A stretch of DNA of 64,000 bases from Bacillus sp. EB106-08-02-XG196 (GCF_013396335.1 NZ_JABWSY010000006.1:186001-250000), one strand, 5' to 3'. Numbered from the stretch's first letter, positions 35,800-46,298 are shown. Numbers and translations are program-made. The notes: generated by a model from the sequence alone, not told the origin.

Positions 35800-37350
35800 A
35801 GATAAATTAAGGACAATTGAAAAAAAAGTGGGAGAGAAAAAGGAAAGCTTTGATTCTATCATGAAACGCTGCAATCAGAAATAGTTAATGCTTTTGGAAA
35901 TTCAGTTGATTTAAAGGTAATCGAAGGTAGAAGATCTGAAAGAAACGTCATCACCATTTTTTTAGAAAGTATGGTTGATTCAACAAGTTTAAAGGAAACA
36001 ACATCTAAATTTTTATCCTCCATCTCTCCAAATGATGAACATTTGAATAATATTGATGAATTATCAGCATATTGTAAAGGTATTTTTGGTGGAGCAAGCT
36101 ATAAAATTGTCAGGTCAAAGGATGAAACCATCCATGAAATTATTAATGGCAGCATTGTCATTGCTGTTGAGCGTATAGACAAAGCGCTAACCGTTAACTT
36201 AATGAATGGAGAAAAAAGGTTGGTAACAGAGCCAACTTCTCAAACGGTAATAAGAGGACCGAAGGATGCTTTTATTGAATCCATTTCGACTAATGTCAGC
36301 CTAATCAGAAGAAGGATTCGCAACAAGAATCTTCAATTTGAACATTATACAATCGGAGAAGATACACAAACAACTGTTTATTTAGGATTTTTTAAAGGAA
36401 TCGCTAACGAGGCAATCCTGCAAGAAGTTCGAAATAGGTTAAAGAAAATAAAGGTTAGTGCCATTTTTGAGAGTGGCAATATTGAGGAGTTAATAGCTGA
36501 TAAGACATTCACCTTGTTTCCGTTGGCACTAAATACAGAACGTCCAGACACCGTAGCAGCCAATTTAATGGAAGGGAAAATGGTCATTCTCATAGATGGC
36601 ACGCCATTTGCCTTAATTGTGCCTGCCGTTTTTGTAAACTTCTTTGAAAGTTCAGAGGACTACTATCAGTCATTTTTCTTAGGGAGTTTCTTGAGAATGA
36701 TTCGATATCTTTCTTTCATGATTGCACTGCTAACCCCGTCTATTTATGTAGGTGTATTAACGTATCATCATGAATTATTGCCAACTACTTTACTATTAAG
36801 TGTTATTTCACAGCGTGAAGGGATACCATTCCCAGCCGTTGTTGAAGTATTAGTAATGGAAATTACTTTTGAGATATTAAGAGAAGCTGGGGTCAGGATG
36901 CCAAGAGTTGTCGGCCAAATGGTTTCGATTGTGGGAGCATTGGTAATTGGTCAAGCAGCGGCAGAAGCTGGGATTATTTCAAACATTATGATTATTATTG
37001 TTTCCGTTACGGCAATTGCTAATTTTGTATCCCCGATATACAGTTTTGCAACAGCCTCTAGATTATTACGTTTTCTACTAATCTTTTTTGCAGCTATTTT
37101 AGGCTTATATGGGGTATTACTTGTTATTGTGGCTATGGTTGCCCATTTAGCAGCATTACGTTTTTTTGGGGTGCCTTATTTAGCACCGATAGCACCTTTT
37201 ATTATTGAGGACCAAAAGGATGTGTTTATCAGATTTCCATTTTGGGCCATGAAAAAAAGGCCCAAATATTTAAGAACTGAATCAGAACAAAAAATATTTT
37301 CAACTTCGCCTCCGTCACCCCCTCCAATGAAGGGTGGGAACTCAAGTTGA
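35747..37350 (+). pseudogene. Spore germination receptor A subunit (GerAA/GerKA family), frameshifted near the N-terminus
   Basis: The likely start ATG at 35747 (after AGGGGATCAGG) opens a frame (MAPSRVNRRLLKK...SFDSIM) that stops at 35881. The family sequence resumes in the next frame from 35863 (ETLQSEIVNAFGNSVDLKV) and runs intact to 37350. The latter part has the GerA features: a soluble N-terminal domain, ESISTNVSLIRRRI, and five or six membrane segments (about 240-420) with PxFPFWA near the end. The break is a -1/+2 shift between about 35847 and 35865. Confidence 0.85.
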
Positions 37351-38535
37351 GATTCAAATGCATTGTAATAGTAATCGCAATGGTAATGATATTAAGAGGG
37401 TGCTGGGATCATCGAGAAATAGCGGAAATAACAGTTGTCGTTGGCATGGCAGTTGATAAGGATGATGATGATAAATTCACTTTAACTGTAGAAGGAATAA
37501 ACGCCAAAGAATTGAGTGGTAAAACGGCTACTGGATTTGCTCCATCTGTTGTTTTTTCGCTTGAAGGGGATACTTTGGCAGAATTATCCCAAAAAATGAA
37601 TATTGGTATTTCCAAACATTTAATATTCTCACATATGAAGGTACTTGTCATTGGGGAAAGTGTTCTAAAAGAAGGTATATTAGATTTTATAGATTTTTTG
37701 GAAAGAAATCGTGAAATTAGGGATGACTTTAACATTGTAACAGCTAGGAATGTAAAAGCAGCAGATGTCTTAAAGGTAACTTATCATGTGCAAAAATCAT
37801 CTTCTCTCAAACTTCATACACAATTAAACTCTTTTGTTGAAAGTTGGGGGGGAGACCCGGATATTCGTTTAAACGATTTCATTCAAGCCTTTACCTCAGC
37901 TGGAAGAAGAGGAGTGATGGCGGCATTAACTATAAAAGGTGACCCTGAAAAAGGGATCAGTGTTGATAATATGAAAAAGGGTGCTCCAGATGCTATGGTA
38001 GTGGTTGATTCATTGGCCATTATTAAAGAGGATAGGCTCCAAGATTTCCTGCCGCTTAAGGATGCACGAAGTTATTTGTGGATTATAAATAAATTAGATA
38101 AAACGGTAGTAACCGTAGGCTGTAGTAAAGATAAATTCCTTGGTGTTCGTATATTCAATACGTGACAAAATCAAAAGCAAGACTCGTTAAGGGCAGAGCA
38201 GTAATTAATCTTAAGGTAAGGGCTGAAGCCTATTTAGACAGCTCCCAATGTAAAGATGATCTTATAAAAATCAATACCTTTAAGAAATTCGGAAAGTTAA
38301 CGGGAAAAAAATCAAAAAGGATCTTGAAGCAACCATAAAAAAGCTTCAACAAAAATATGAGGCCGATATATTTGGTTTTGGAGAAATACTTTACCGCCAA
38401 GATTATAGTAATTTCAAACGAATTGAAAAGCAGTGGGATGAATATTTTAAGGATGCCATCGTCAATGTCGATGTAGATGTCAAAATAAGAAGATCCGGAA
38501 TCCGGACAAAGAGCCCTTTTAGTGAAAAAAAGTAA
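37347..38535 (+). pseudogene. Spore germination receptor C subunit (GerAC/GerKC family lipoprotein), two frameshifts
   Basis: Starts RFKCIVIVIAMVMILRGCWDHREI with a lipobox-like Cys, then GerAC domain 1 (VVVGMAVDKDDD, FSLEGDTLAELSQ). The frame ends at 38165, but GerC-like sequence continues in a second frame from GTG 38162 (VTKSKARLVKGRAVINLKV). After the A7 run at 38305-38311 a third frame reads KKDLEATIKKLQQKYEAD to a stop at 38535. The start overlaps gerA by 4 bp. Two independent breaks argue for gene decay. Confidence 0.86.
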
Positions 38536-38542
38536 TGATATT

Positions 38543-38586
38543 AAACCATACTTTAAGGATTAAAACCTTAAGGAATGGTTTTTTTC
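38543..38586 (+). terminator. Rho-independent terminator of the ger operon
   Basis: A composite stem, AAACCAT with ATGGTTT and an inner TTAAGG with CCTTAA, is followed by TTTTTT. Confidence 0.85.
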
Positions 38587-38767
38587 CCCTTTCTAAACAC
38601 TTGTCCATGATTTTTTTTGCAGGCATCTGTAACACTTTAAATTTACTGGTCAAATAACTGCTCATACATAATGAACTAGCCTGCACCAACTATCAGTAAA
38701 AGAATATTTTATTGTAACAGGTAAACTTTCTGAAAAAGGTGATGAAAATCTTTGGTGGGTGCACATA

Positions 38768-39988
38768 ATGAAATCAATTGTTTTTTTAGGGACCAACAAA
38801 ACAGGGTCAAGTTATGAAGGAATAAGAGCAGCAAAAAGCCTAGGTTACGAGACAATCCTTTTAACGAATCGCACTATTTTTATAGAGGAAAAGGAGGGTT
38901 ATAAAGAAATAGATGATGCACGGCTCATTGATATGTCAGATACTGATGAAATATTCTTAGCGATAACAGACCTTATGAATGAGGGGAAAATTGTCGACTG
39001 TTTTATTAGCTTTTTAGATGAGTATGTTTATTTGGCTGCCTTGCTCACAAATGTTATTTGTAATACGCCACTCACGTATGAACCATTGGAAATTATGACT
39101 GATAAAATTTTAACCAGGGAATTCTTGAGTGGAAAGAATTATACCCCTTTTTTTAAGGTGCTGAGTTCACCCGAAACTATCGAAAATGAGGTAAATGAGT
39201 TAAATGACCAATTTCCACTAATTATTAAATCACCTCAATCAAATGGTTCAAAGGATGTATTATTGGTCGGAAATATTTGGGAATGTAAAAGGGGTGTGAA
39301 ACAACTTCTTAGAAAAAACTCTGAGCTTCCTATTTTAGTAGAGGAATATCTTGAGGGGCCACAATATTTAATTGAAGTGATGGTTTATCATTCAACCATT
39401 ACAATTGTGGCAATTGTTGAACAGGAAGTAACAAAGGGCGAACGTTTTATTATTACAGGTTATTCTATCTGTCCTAAGTTGTTATTGGAACAACTTCCGG
39501 GACTAAAAGAAACTGTCTATTCTATTATAGAGGATTTTCAATTTAGAAATGGTACTTGCCATTTGGAAATGAAATTAACAAATAAAGGCTGGAAGCTGAT
39601 CGAGATTAATCCGAGAATGGCAGGGGGAGCTATGAATCGGATGATTGAGGAAGCGTTTGGTGTTAATCTTGCAGAACAGACGATAAGATTGTATGCAGGC
39701 AATGAGCCAGATTTAATTAGAAGGCAAGAAAAAGCTATCTATGCACAATATTTAATCGTTAGCTCTATTGGGAAATTACTTAAAGTATCGGGGTGTGACT
39801 CTGCTGAAGAACAAGCTGGTGTAATAGAGGTTTACACGAAAGCAGCAACCGGTCAAATTGTCACACCACCGCGCTCCATGGGACAACGTTACGGATATGT
39901 ATTAGCAGCAGCTGATTCAAAAAGCCAAGCAAGGAAGTGCGCCATAAATGGTGCACAACAAATTCAATTTTACCTACTGCCTATATAA
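38768..39988 (+). CDS. ATP-grasp ligase of unknown substrate
   Basis: 406 residues with an N-terminal Rossmann-like domain (SIVFLGTNKTGSSYEGIRAA) and an ATP-grasp domain: PLIIKSPQSNGSKDVLLV (ATP-binding lysine loop), ILVEEYLEGPQYLIEV, and the Mg-binding EINPRMAGG. It joins a carboxylate to an amine via acyl-phosphate, as in L-amino-acid ligases. The start at ATG 38768 has GGTGGG 8 nt upstream. It is 23 bp before a CotY/CotZ-like coat gene, which suggests a spore-surface modification (inference). Confidence 0.8.
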   Translation: MKSIVFLGTNKTGSSYEGIRAAKSLGYETILLTNRTIFIEEKEGYKEIDDARLIDMSDTDEIFLAITDLMNEGKIVDCFISFLDEYVYLAALLTNVICNTPLTYEPLEIMTDKILTREFLSGKNYTPFFKVLSSPETIENEVNELNDQFPLIIKSPQSNGSKDVLLVGNIWECKRGVKQLLRKNSELPILVEEYLEGPQYLIEVMVYHSTITIVAIVEQEVTKGERFIITGYSICPKLLLEQLPGLKETVYSIIEDFQFRNGTCHLEMKLTNKGWKLIEINPRMAGGAMNRMIEEAFGVNLAEQTIRLYAGNEPDLIRRQEKAIYAQYLIVSSIGKLLKVSGCDSAEEQAGVIEVYTKAATGQIVTPPRSMGQRYGYVLAAADSKSQARKCAINGAQQIQFYLLPI

Positions 39989-40011
39989 ATAATTGAAAGG
40001 AGGTTTGAATT

Positions 40012-40437
40012 ATGGGGGAACATCAGAAGAAAACATGTGTTTGTCACGACCTGGGGCAACTGTTAGAAGAACAAAAAAAACTATCGTTTGAGGATTTTCG
40101 CTTTGTAAATGGTGATTTTGGGTATGACACGATTCCGTTTATACTTTCAACCGGGAAATGTCAATTTGAGGCTTGGGGTTGGACAAATAATGGAGATTTT
40201 TTTATGACAAATGTTTTTAGATTGGAGGCAATAGATGAAAAGAGATGTTGTGCAACAATATCTCTTCTTGAACCGGTAGACATAGACGGCTATCCAGTAG
40301 AAATGTGCGAAAATATCTTTTCGTTAAGAACTACAACAAATTGTATTATTGTAGACCTCTCCTGCTTTACTTCATTACAGCCGTTATCACCAAGATTAGT
40401 AAATCGTTTACTGCCGATTATTGATCCAAAGAGTTAA
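40012..40437 (+). CDS. CotY/CotZ-like spore coat (crust/exosporium) protein
   Basis: 141 residues. It shares the CotY/CotZ/ExsY pattern: an N-terminal Cys motif (CVCHDL), DTIPFILST, a central RCCATISLLEPVDIDG, and C-terminal IIVDLSCFTSLQPLSPRLVNR. Family members are cysteine-rich self-assembling crust proteins; this one has fewer cysteines than CotY (seven). AAGGAGG is 9 nt before the ATG. Confidence 0.82.
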   Translation: MGEHQKKTCVCHDLGQLLEEQKKLSFEDFRFVNGDFGYDTIPFILSTGKCQFEAWGWTNNGDFFMTNVFRLEAIDEKRCCATISLLEPVDIDGYPVEMCENIFSLRTTTNCIIVDLSCFTSLQPLSPRLVNRLLPIIDPKS

Positions 40438-40438
40438 T

Positions 40439-40470
40439 AAGCCCATATAGAATGGGCTTATTCTTTTTTT
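40439..40470 (+). terminator. Rho-independent terminator
   Basis: AAGCCCAT pairs with ATGGGCTT, followed by ATTCTTTTTTT. Confidence 0.85.
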
Positions 40471-40557
40471 GAAATGCGGTTTATTTATACATGTCGCTAT
40501 CGCACATTTTTAGAGATATGAATAGGATATATGGAATTTAAAAAGGAGGTAATGTAA

Positions 40558-40650
40558 ATGTCTGGTTCACATGGCGGGTATGGCGGCGGCTTTGCCCTTC
40601 TAGTTGTATTGTTCATTTTGTTAATTATTATCGGGGCTTCTTGGTGCTGA
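40558..40650 (+). CDS. YjcZ-family sporulation miniprotein (30 aa)
   Basis: Reads [30 protein letters not shown]: a Gly-rich head and one hydrophobic helix ending in Cys, the pattern of YjcZ-type spore proteins. AAAGGAGG lies 9 nt upstream of the ATG. It precedes a paralogue by 33 bp. Confidence 0.85.
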   Translation: MSGSHGGYGGGFALLVVLFILLIIIGASWC

Positions 40651-40683
40651 GAATACTATTAAATTAAAAAGGGGGTTATAAAT

Positions 40684-40821
40684 ATGCCTTATGGATATGG
40701 TTACGGCGGCGGATTTGGTCATGGGGGCTGTGGCTGTGGTACTGGATTTGGCGGCGGCTTTGCGCTAATCGTAGTATTATTTATCCTATTGATCATCGTA
40801 GGAGCAGCTTGTTTTAGATAA
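40684..40821 (+). CDS. YjcZ-family sporulation miniprotein (45 aa)
   Basis: A Gly/Tyr-rich head with a GCGCG motif, then the same hydrophobic helix ([20 protein letters not shown]) as the previous gene. AAAAGGGGG precedes the ATG. Duplicated neighbour of the 30-residue gene; probably co-transcribed and made in the mother cell or spore, by family. Confidence 0.85.
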   Translation: MPYGYGYGGGFGHGGCGCGTGFGGGFALIVVLFILLIIVGAACFR

Positions 40822-40990
40822 AACGAAAAGCGGAAGCGCCTTGCACAGGGAAAAATGCAGTTCAATTTTTCCTAGGGGCGACAGGCAGAAGACGAGCAGG
40901 CTGGAAGGTTGCTATTTAACCTTCTAGACTGATTGGCTTATGACCCCGAGCCCCTAGGCGCTGCAGCTAGACAAAACGAAAAGCGGAAGC
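40821..40990. repeat. Intergenic repeat bounded by AAAACGAAAAGCGGAAGC
   Basis: AAAACGAAAAGCGGAAGC occurs at both ends. Between them CCTAGGGGC (40871-40879) and GCCCCTAGG (40950-40958) form a long-range stem. The element is of a type I recall as frequent in Bacillus genomes; it may be transcribed as a structured RNA. Confidence 0.72.
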
Positions 40991-40997
40991 CCTCTTG

Positions 40998-41402
40998 TTA
41001 ATCAAGAGGGCTTTCTGTTGCTGTTTTCCAAACTTTAAATTCATCAATTTCTACAGATAATTTTTTTAACGTAAAGGTAATCACGGCGGCGTCATCGAGT
41101 ATCCCTAGTCCTACAAGGAAATCAGGGACTACGTCTAATGGAGAAACGAAATATAAGATTGCCCCAATAATCGTTAAAATTGTAGCAGGAGAAACGTTTC
41201 GATATTCGCCTTTTGAATAAGATTGAACTAAATCAATAAATAGTTGTAGTTTTTCCCAGGCTTCTCCTAAAGTACCTTTGTTATTTCTCGCCTTAAGGAT
41301 AGCCTTCTTGAGTAAGCCCTCGGTCTTTTTGGGGTTATCGAGGTATCCTAGTGCACCTTCTTGGTGTTTTTTCGCTTCAAAATCTATTTTTGAGTCGATC
41401 AT
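40998..41402 (-). CDS. DUF1232 (YkvA-like) membrane protein
   Basis: 134 residues: a charged N-terminal helix and one or two hydrophobic segments. The core ILTIIGAILYFVSPLDVVPDF followed by LGILDDAAVITFTLKKL is the DUF1232 signature. Function unknown. The stop lies just past the intergenic repeat; a promoter region of about 60 bp separates it from the protease gene. Confidence 0.85.
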   Translation of the reverse strand: MIDSKIDFEAKKHQEGALGYLDNPKKTEGLLKKAILKARNNKGTLGEAWEKLQLFIDLVQSYSKGEYRNVSPATILTIIGAILYFVSPLDVVPDFLVGLGILDDAAVITFTLKKLSVEIDEFKVWKTATESPLD

Positions 41403-41464
41403 TTACATACACTTCCTTATGTGAAATACATAAAGTTAGTGTACCTCAGAAACATCCATTTCAT

Positions 41465-43201
41465 TTATGCAGAAACATCATCATTTATTTTTGAATTCTT
41501 CCCACAGACAATTTCTTCAACCTCAAAGCCTTCAAGTGTTTCTTTTTTTAATAAGTTTTCAACTAAATGTTGATACTGATGATAATGACCCTTAATAAGA
41601 TTCTCTGCTTTTTCTATCCCTTTTTCAAACAGTTCTTGCATCTTTACTTCCTTGTCCTGTTTGTTAAATGTGAGGGTGAAACCTCCTTGAAGCATACCGG
41701 TATCTACCATTTGTTCGATAATCTGCTTAGCTTGCTGTACGTCGCCACTGACACCAATACTATGTTCGCCAAGAAGCATTCTTTCCGCGACGCCGCCAGC
41801 TAGCACCATGGCGACTCTGTCTAATAAGTCACTTGTTGTTGATAAATGAAGTTCTTTTGGTATTGGTGCCACATAACCGAGTGCCTCACCACGTGGGATA
41901 ATGGTAGCTTTTCTTACAGAACCTGGCTTTGTTAACGAAGCGACAATAGCATGTCCCGCTTCATGGATGGCCACCCGACGCTTCGTGTCTAGGTCCTGTA
42001 AAGAACGAGAAGTACTTCCTAAAATGGTTCGGTCAAGAGCATAATCAAGATCCCCTTTTGTTAATGCATCCTGCCCGTTTCGTACGGCACGTCTGCTGGC
42101 AGTTTCAAATAATGACTGCAGCTCCGCTCCAGAAAAGCCGGAGGTACTTTCAGCAAGTTCATCTAAAGAGGCTAATACTTTATTGCTGAGTGCTTTCCCT
42201 TTTGTATGAATATCAATAATTTCTCTTCTGCCTTTTGTATCAGGGAGTGGGATCTGGAAGGTGAAATCTATTCTCCCTGGCCTTAAAAATGCTTCATCCA
42301 GCATATCTTTTCTGTTTGTGGCGGCAATAAACAATATTCCATCATTTGAATGCCCGCCATCAAGCTGAACGAGCAGTTCTGTTAACGTTTTTTCTGCTTC
42401 TTCACCGCCATGTGCTTTTCTTCTGCCGGCTAAGGCATCTACTTCATCAATGAAAATGACAGCAGGACCTTGTTTTCTTGCTGTCTGGAATAAAGAGCGT
42501 ACCCTGCTCGCACCAACACCAACGAATAATTCATTAAAAGCAGAACCGCTGGCTGAGAAGAAAGCTGCATTTAGTTCACGGGCAATGGCTTGAGCAAGTA
42601 ATGTTTTTCCTGTACCTGGAGGTCCATATAAAAGAATTCCTTTTGGTGGTTTAATCCCCAGTTTTATAGCCCTTTCAGGTTCTTTAAGCGTTGAAAGTGT
42701 TTGTAGTATTTCTTCCTTCATTTCTTCACCAATCCCACCAACGTCTTCTAAACTAATGGAAGGAAGCGGGCGTGCCTGTGAAACACTGCTCTTCATCGAG
42801 TTTGAAAGCCCGAAACCACCTTTTGTTTTTTGAAGTACTAAAGCTGCTGCAACAAGGGCAAGTAAAATACCAGCCATTATCCACTTTCCAAAGGTGCTGC
42901 TATTTGAAAATGAGTAATTTATATTATATTTTTCAACCAGTTTGTCAACCATTTGGCTATTTGGAGGGACATTTGATACGTATTTTTGGTCACCAGCTTC
43001 AAGTTGAAGGCTGCCATCTGAATACTCAGTTAGTGTAACTAATTTGCCATTTTGGTTTTGAATTGTATTTTCTACTGAAGAAAAAGGAATTTCTATTTTT
43101 TCTTTTGTAGTTTGGATAACCCAAGTAATACCTACCATTAATATTAGTATCGCTGCGATGAGCGGAATGATCTTTGAAACTAGTTTTTTACTTTGATTCA
43201 A
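41465..43201 (-). CDS. FtsH-like AAA+ membrane metalloprotease
   Basis: 578 residues: TM1 about 10-29, an extracytoplasmic loop, TM2 about 107-124, then the AAA+ domain with Walker A GPPGTGKT (193-200), pore loop FVGVG, Walker B VIFIDEVD, SRH ATNRKDMLD...RPGR, and the zinc site HEAGH (413-417) with a further Asp in SGDVQQA. It degrades membrane or short-lived proteins in FtsH fashion. It is shorter and more divergent than housekeeping FtsH (about 630-670 aa), so it is probably a second paralogue. Confidence 0.9.
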   Translation of the reverse strand: MNQSKKLVSKIIPLIAAILILMVGITWVIQTTKEKIEIPFSSVENTIQNQNGKLVTLTEYSDGSLQLEAGDQKYVSNVPPNSQMVDKLVEKYNINYSFSNSSTFGKWIMAGILLALVAAALVLQKTKGGFGLSNSMKSSVSQARPLPSISLEDVGGIGEEMKEEILQTLSTLKEPERAIKLGIKPPKGILLYGPPGTGKTLLAQAIARELNAAFFSASGSAFNELFVGVGASRVRSLFQTARKQGPAVIFIDEVDALAGRRKAHGGEEAEKTLTELLVQLDGGHSNDGILFIAATNRKDMLDEAFLRPGRIDFTFQIPLPDTKGRREIIDIHTKGKALSNKVLASLDELAESTSGFSGAELQSLFETASRRAVRNGQDALTKGDLDYALDRTILGSTSRSLQDLDTKRRVAIHEAGHAIVASLTKPGSVRKATIIPRGEALGYVAPIPKELHLSTTSDLLDRVAMVLAGGVAERMLLGEHSIGVSGDVQQAKQIIEQMVDTGMLQGGFTLTFNKQDKEVKMQELFEKGIEKAENLIKGHYHQYQHLVENLLKKETLEGFEVEEIVCGKNSKINDDVSA

Positions 43202-43386
43202 TTCTAGTCATCTCCTTATAAAGAGTCTAACTCTATTATAAAAGGAAAATAACAAAAGAGGATGTGGGAATGGGTGGAAATGGATTTCCAGATGAGCAGC
43301 ATTAAAGGATTGCAAATTTTACCGCGAGACTATAAGATTAAGGGTACGAGAAAAATTTTTTGATTGTTAAAAGAGAGGAATTTGAA

Positions 43387-44967
43387 ATGAGTAACAAACT
43401 TAAAGAAGAAGTACTATCACGCAGAACCTTTGCGATTATTTCTCACCCGGATGCCGGGAAAACAACACTTACAGAAAAATTATTATTGTTTGGCGGAGCT
43501 ATACGCGACGCTGGAACAGTAAAAGCAAAAAAAACTGGTAAGTTTGCGACAAGTGACTGGATGGAAATTGAAAAACAACGTGGAATCTCAGTAACATCCA
43601 GCGTTATGCAATTTGACTATAATGATTTTCGTGTCAACATTTTGGATACACCAGGACACCAGGATTTTAGTGAAGATACCTATCGTACCCTAATGGCTGT
43701 AGATAGTGCGGTAATGATTATCGACTCTGCAAAAGGGATTGAGGAGCAAACCTTAAAGCTATTTAAAGTGTGCCGGATGCGTGGTATTCCTATCTTCACA
43801 TTTATTAATAAGCTGGACCGTCAAGGGAAAGCACCATTAGAGCTGCTTGCTGAATTAGAGGAAGTGCTGGGTATTGAGACCTATCCCATGAACTGGCCAA
43901 TCGGGATGGGTAAAGAATTTTTGGGTATCTACGACCGATATTACAAACGAATCGAACAATTTAGAGTAAATGAGGAAGATCGTTTCATTCCATTGAATGG
44001 TGATGGGGAAATAGAAGGTGACCATCCTTTAAAGGTTTCTGGATTGTATGACCAAACGCTGGAAGAGATAATGCTGTTAAACGAAGCTGGTAATGATTTC
44101 TCTGCTGAAAAAGTAGCTGATGGAAAGATTATCCCCGTTTTCTTTGGCAGTGCATTAACAACTTTTGGGGTCCAAACCTTTTTAGAGACGTACCTGCAAT
44201 TTGCTCCAGCTCCTATGGCTCGAAATTCATCCATTGGGGAAATTAATCCACTCGCTGAGCAATTTTCGGGTTTCGTCTTTAAAATTCAAGCAAATATGAA
44301 TCCAGCCCATCGTGACAGGATTGCGTTTGTTCGAATTTGTTCGGGTAAATTTGAGCGGGGAATGACCGTTAATATTCCACGATTAAGTAAACAAATAAAG
44401 CTTTCTCAATCCACTTCCTTTATGGCGGAGGAAAGAAGCACGGTTGATGAAGCTGTCAGCGGGGACATTATCGGCCTTTACGATACGGGTACTTACCAAA
44501 TTGGGGATACCATTACATCCGGTAAAGAAAATTTCCAATTTGAAAGGCTACCGCAATTTACACCTGAGCTCTTTGTTAGGGTTTCTGCTAAGAATGTAAT
44601 GAAACAAAAATCTTTTTATAAAGGAATCCAGCAGCTAGTTCAGGAAGGCGCCATTCAGCTTTATAAAACAGTGAAAACAGATGATTACTTGTTAGGTGCT
44701 GTTGGGCAGTTACAATTCGAGGTTTTTGAACATCGGATGAGAAATGAATACAATGCTGAGGTATTGATGGAACGTATGGGATCTAAAATAGGAAGATGGG
44801 TTGAAGGAGATATCGTAGATGAAAATCTCTCAAGCTCTAGAAGTCTCCTTGTTAAGGATCGCTTTGATCAGTATGTCTTTTTATTTGAAAATGATTTTGC
44901 ACTTCGCTGGTTCCAAGAAAAAAATCCAAGTGTGAAGCTTTATAACCCAATGGATCAGCAGGACTAA
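43387..44967 (+). CDS. prfC: Peptide chain release factor 3
   Basis: GTPase that recycles RF1/RF2 from the ribosome after termination. 526 residues: G1 [14 protein letters not shown]2/Sw1 near ISVTSSV, G3 DTPGHQDF, G4 NKLD, then domains II-III (about 290-526; [20 protein letters not shown]). RF3 lacks the EF-G domain IV, and so does this. ATG with GAGGAATTTGAA upstream; the longer TTG-start frame adds nine residues with no site. Confidence 0.94.
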   Translation: MSNKLKEEVLSRRTFAIISHPDAGKTTLTEKLLLFGGAIRDAGTVKAKKTGKFATSDWMEIEKQRGISVTSSVMQFDYNDFRVNILDTPGHQDFSEDTYRTLMAVDSAVMIIDSAKGIEEQTLKLFKVCRMRGIPIFTFINKLDRQGKAPLELLAELEEVLGIETYPMNWPIGMGKEFLGIYDRYYKRIEQFRVNEEDRFIPLNGDGEIEGDHPLKVSGLYDQTLEEIMLLNEAGNDFSAEKVADGKIIPVFFGSALTTFGVQTFLETYLQFAPAPMARNSSIGEINPLAEQFSGFVFKIQANMNPAHRDRIAFVRICSGKFERGMTVNIPRLSKQIKLSQSTSFMAEERSTVDEAVSGDIIGLYDTGTYQIGDTITSGKENFQFERLPQFTPELFVRVSAKNVMKQKSFYKGIQQLVQEGAIQLYKTVKTDDYLLGAVGQLQFEVFEHRMRNEYNAEVLMERMGSKIGRWVEGDIVDENLSSSRSLLVKDRFDQYVFLFENDFALRWFQEKNPSVKLYNPMDQQD

Positions 44968-44999
44968 AAATGACGGGACTAATTCCCGTCATTTTTTTT
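44968..44999 (+). terminator. Rho-independent terminator of prfC
   Basis: ATGACGGGA pairs with TCCCGTCAT (loop CTAAT), followed by a run of Ts. Confidence 0.93.
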
Positions 45000-45100
45000 A
45001 AAATAAATTACTGAAAATTCAGACTAATAACTTGACTATATTTTTGGGAACGACATACAATTAGTACAAATGTATTTAACATTTTTTAGGAGGGATTAAG

Positions 45101-46198
45101 ATGGTAAATGGGTACTTTTTTACAGGGTTTCCGGGTTTTATCTGCAACCAATTAATTCGAGAAGTTTTAAAAAAGAATGATTTAAAAGGAGTCATATATG
45201 TTCTTGTCCTTCAAGGGATGATGGATAAGGCAAGGAAAGAACGTCAAGCTATTATGACAGAGCTAGGTCTAAAGAATGAAGCATTTGTCATTATAGAAGG
45301 TGATATCACCCAGCCATCACTCATGATTTCTACCGATAACCATGAAATCCTAAATGGAAAGATAACACATGTATTTCATCTTGCAGCCATTTATGATTTG
45401 GCAGTACCAAGGGATACTGCCTGCAAAATCAATGTAAATGGCACAGAAAATGTGAATAACTGGGTAAGAGGATTGCCGCAATTGAAACGTTATGTATATT
45501 TTAGTACGGCATATGTTGTAGGTGACCGTGAAGGAACTCTATACGAGACAGAGCTTATTCGACCGACAAGTTTTAAAAATCATTATGAGGAAACAAAGTA
45601 TGAGGCTGAAGTTTTGGTGGAAAAACTAAAAAGGGAAATTCCAATTACGATTATTCGCCCTGGAATCGTCAAAGGTCATTCTCAAACCGGTGAGACGATT
45701 AAATTTGATGGCCCCTATTTTATGATGAATTTTTTAGATCGATTAAAATTTCTTCCTCTGCTGCCGAAATTGGGTAAGGGAGAAGCATATGTAAATTTAG
45801 TTCCAATAGACTATATCATTCAGGCAGCTGCTTATCTTAGCTTTTTGGAAAAAGGGATTGGTAAAACCTATCATTTAACGGATCCTCAACCCTATCGTGC
45901 TTCTGAAATTTACACCTTTATGATGGAGGAATTGATAAACAAGAAACCAATGGGTACCCTCCCATTAACAGTGGGAAAATGGTTTCTTTCCATAAAGCCG
46001 ATGAGAAAGTATCTGAGGGTTGAAAAAGAAGCCCTAGATTATTTTACTTGGATGGGTCATTTTGATTGCACGCAGGCAGAGAAAGATTTGAAGGAATCAG
46101 GAATCATATGTCCGGACTTTAAAGATGGTCTAAAGCCAATGACTGCCTTTTACCTAAAACAAAAGGATAATCCTAATTATCAAATTCCCATTTTATGA
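45101..46198 (+). CDS. Extended SDR / thioester-reductase-like NAD(P) enzyme
   Basis: 365 residues: N-terminal nucleotide-binding region (FFTGFPGFICNQLI, in which the Gly pattern is TGFPGFI), HLAAIYDLAV, the active-site YEETKYEAE (YxxxK), and IRPGIVKG. It matches extended SDRs that resemble the reductase domain of carboxylate/thioester reductases and fatty-acyl-CoA reductases. The substrate is unknown. AGGAGG lies 8 nt before the ATG. Confidence 0.82.
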   Translation: MVNGYFFTGFPGFICNQLIREVLKKNDLKGVIYVLVLQGMMDKARKERQAIMTELGLKNEAFVIIEGDITQPSLMISTDNHEILNGKITHVFHLAAIYDLAVPRDTACKINVNGTENVNNWVRGLPQLKRYVYFSTAYVVGDREGTLYETELIRPTSFKNHYEETKYEAEVLVEKLKREIPITIIRPGIVKGHSQTGETIKFDGPYFMMNFLDRLKFLPLLPKLGKGEAYVNLVPIDYIIQAAAYLSFLEKGIGKTYHLTDPQPYRASEIYTFMMEELINKKPMGTLPLTVGKWFLSIKPMRKYLRVEKEALDYFTWMGHFDCTQAEKDLKESGIICPDFKDGLKPMTAFYLKQKDNPNYQIPIL

Positions 46199-46298
46199 TA
46201 GTAGCATGAGTTAAAATATTTCTTCATAACTCGTTTATTCAGTCTGTTACTGGTAAAACTAATTTGGAAGTAACTTACATCAGAAGCGAGATAGAGAA

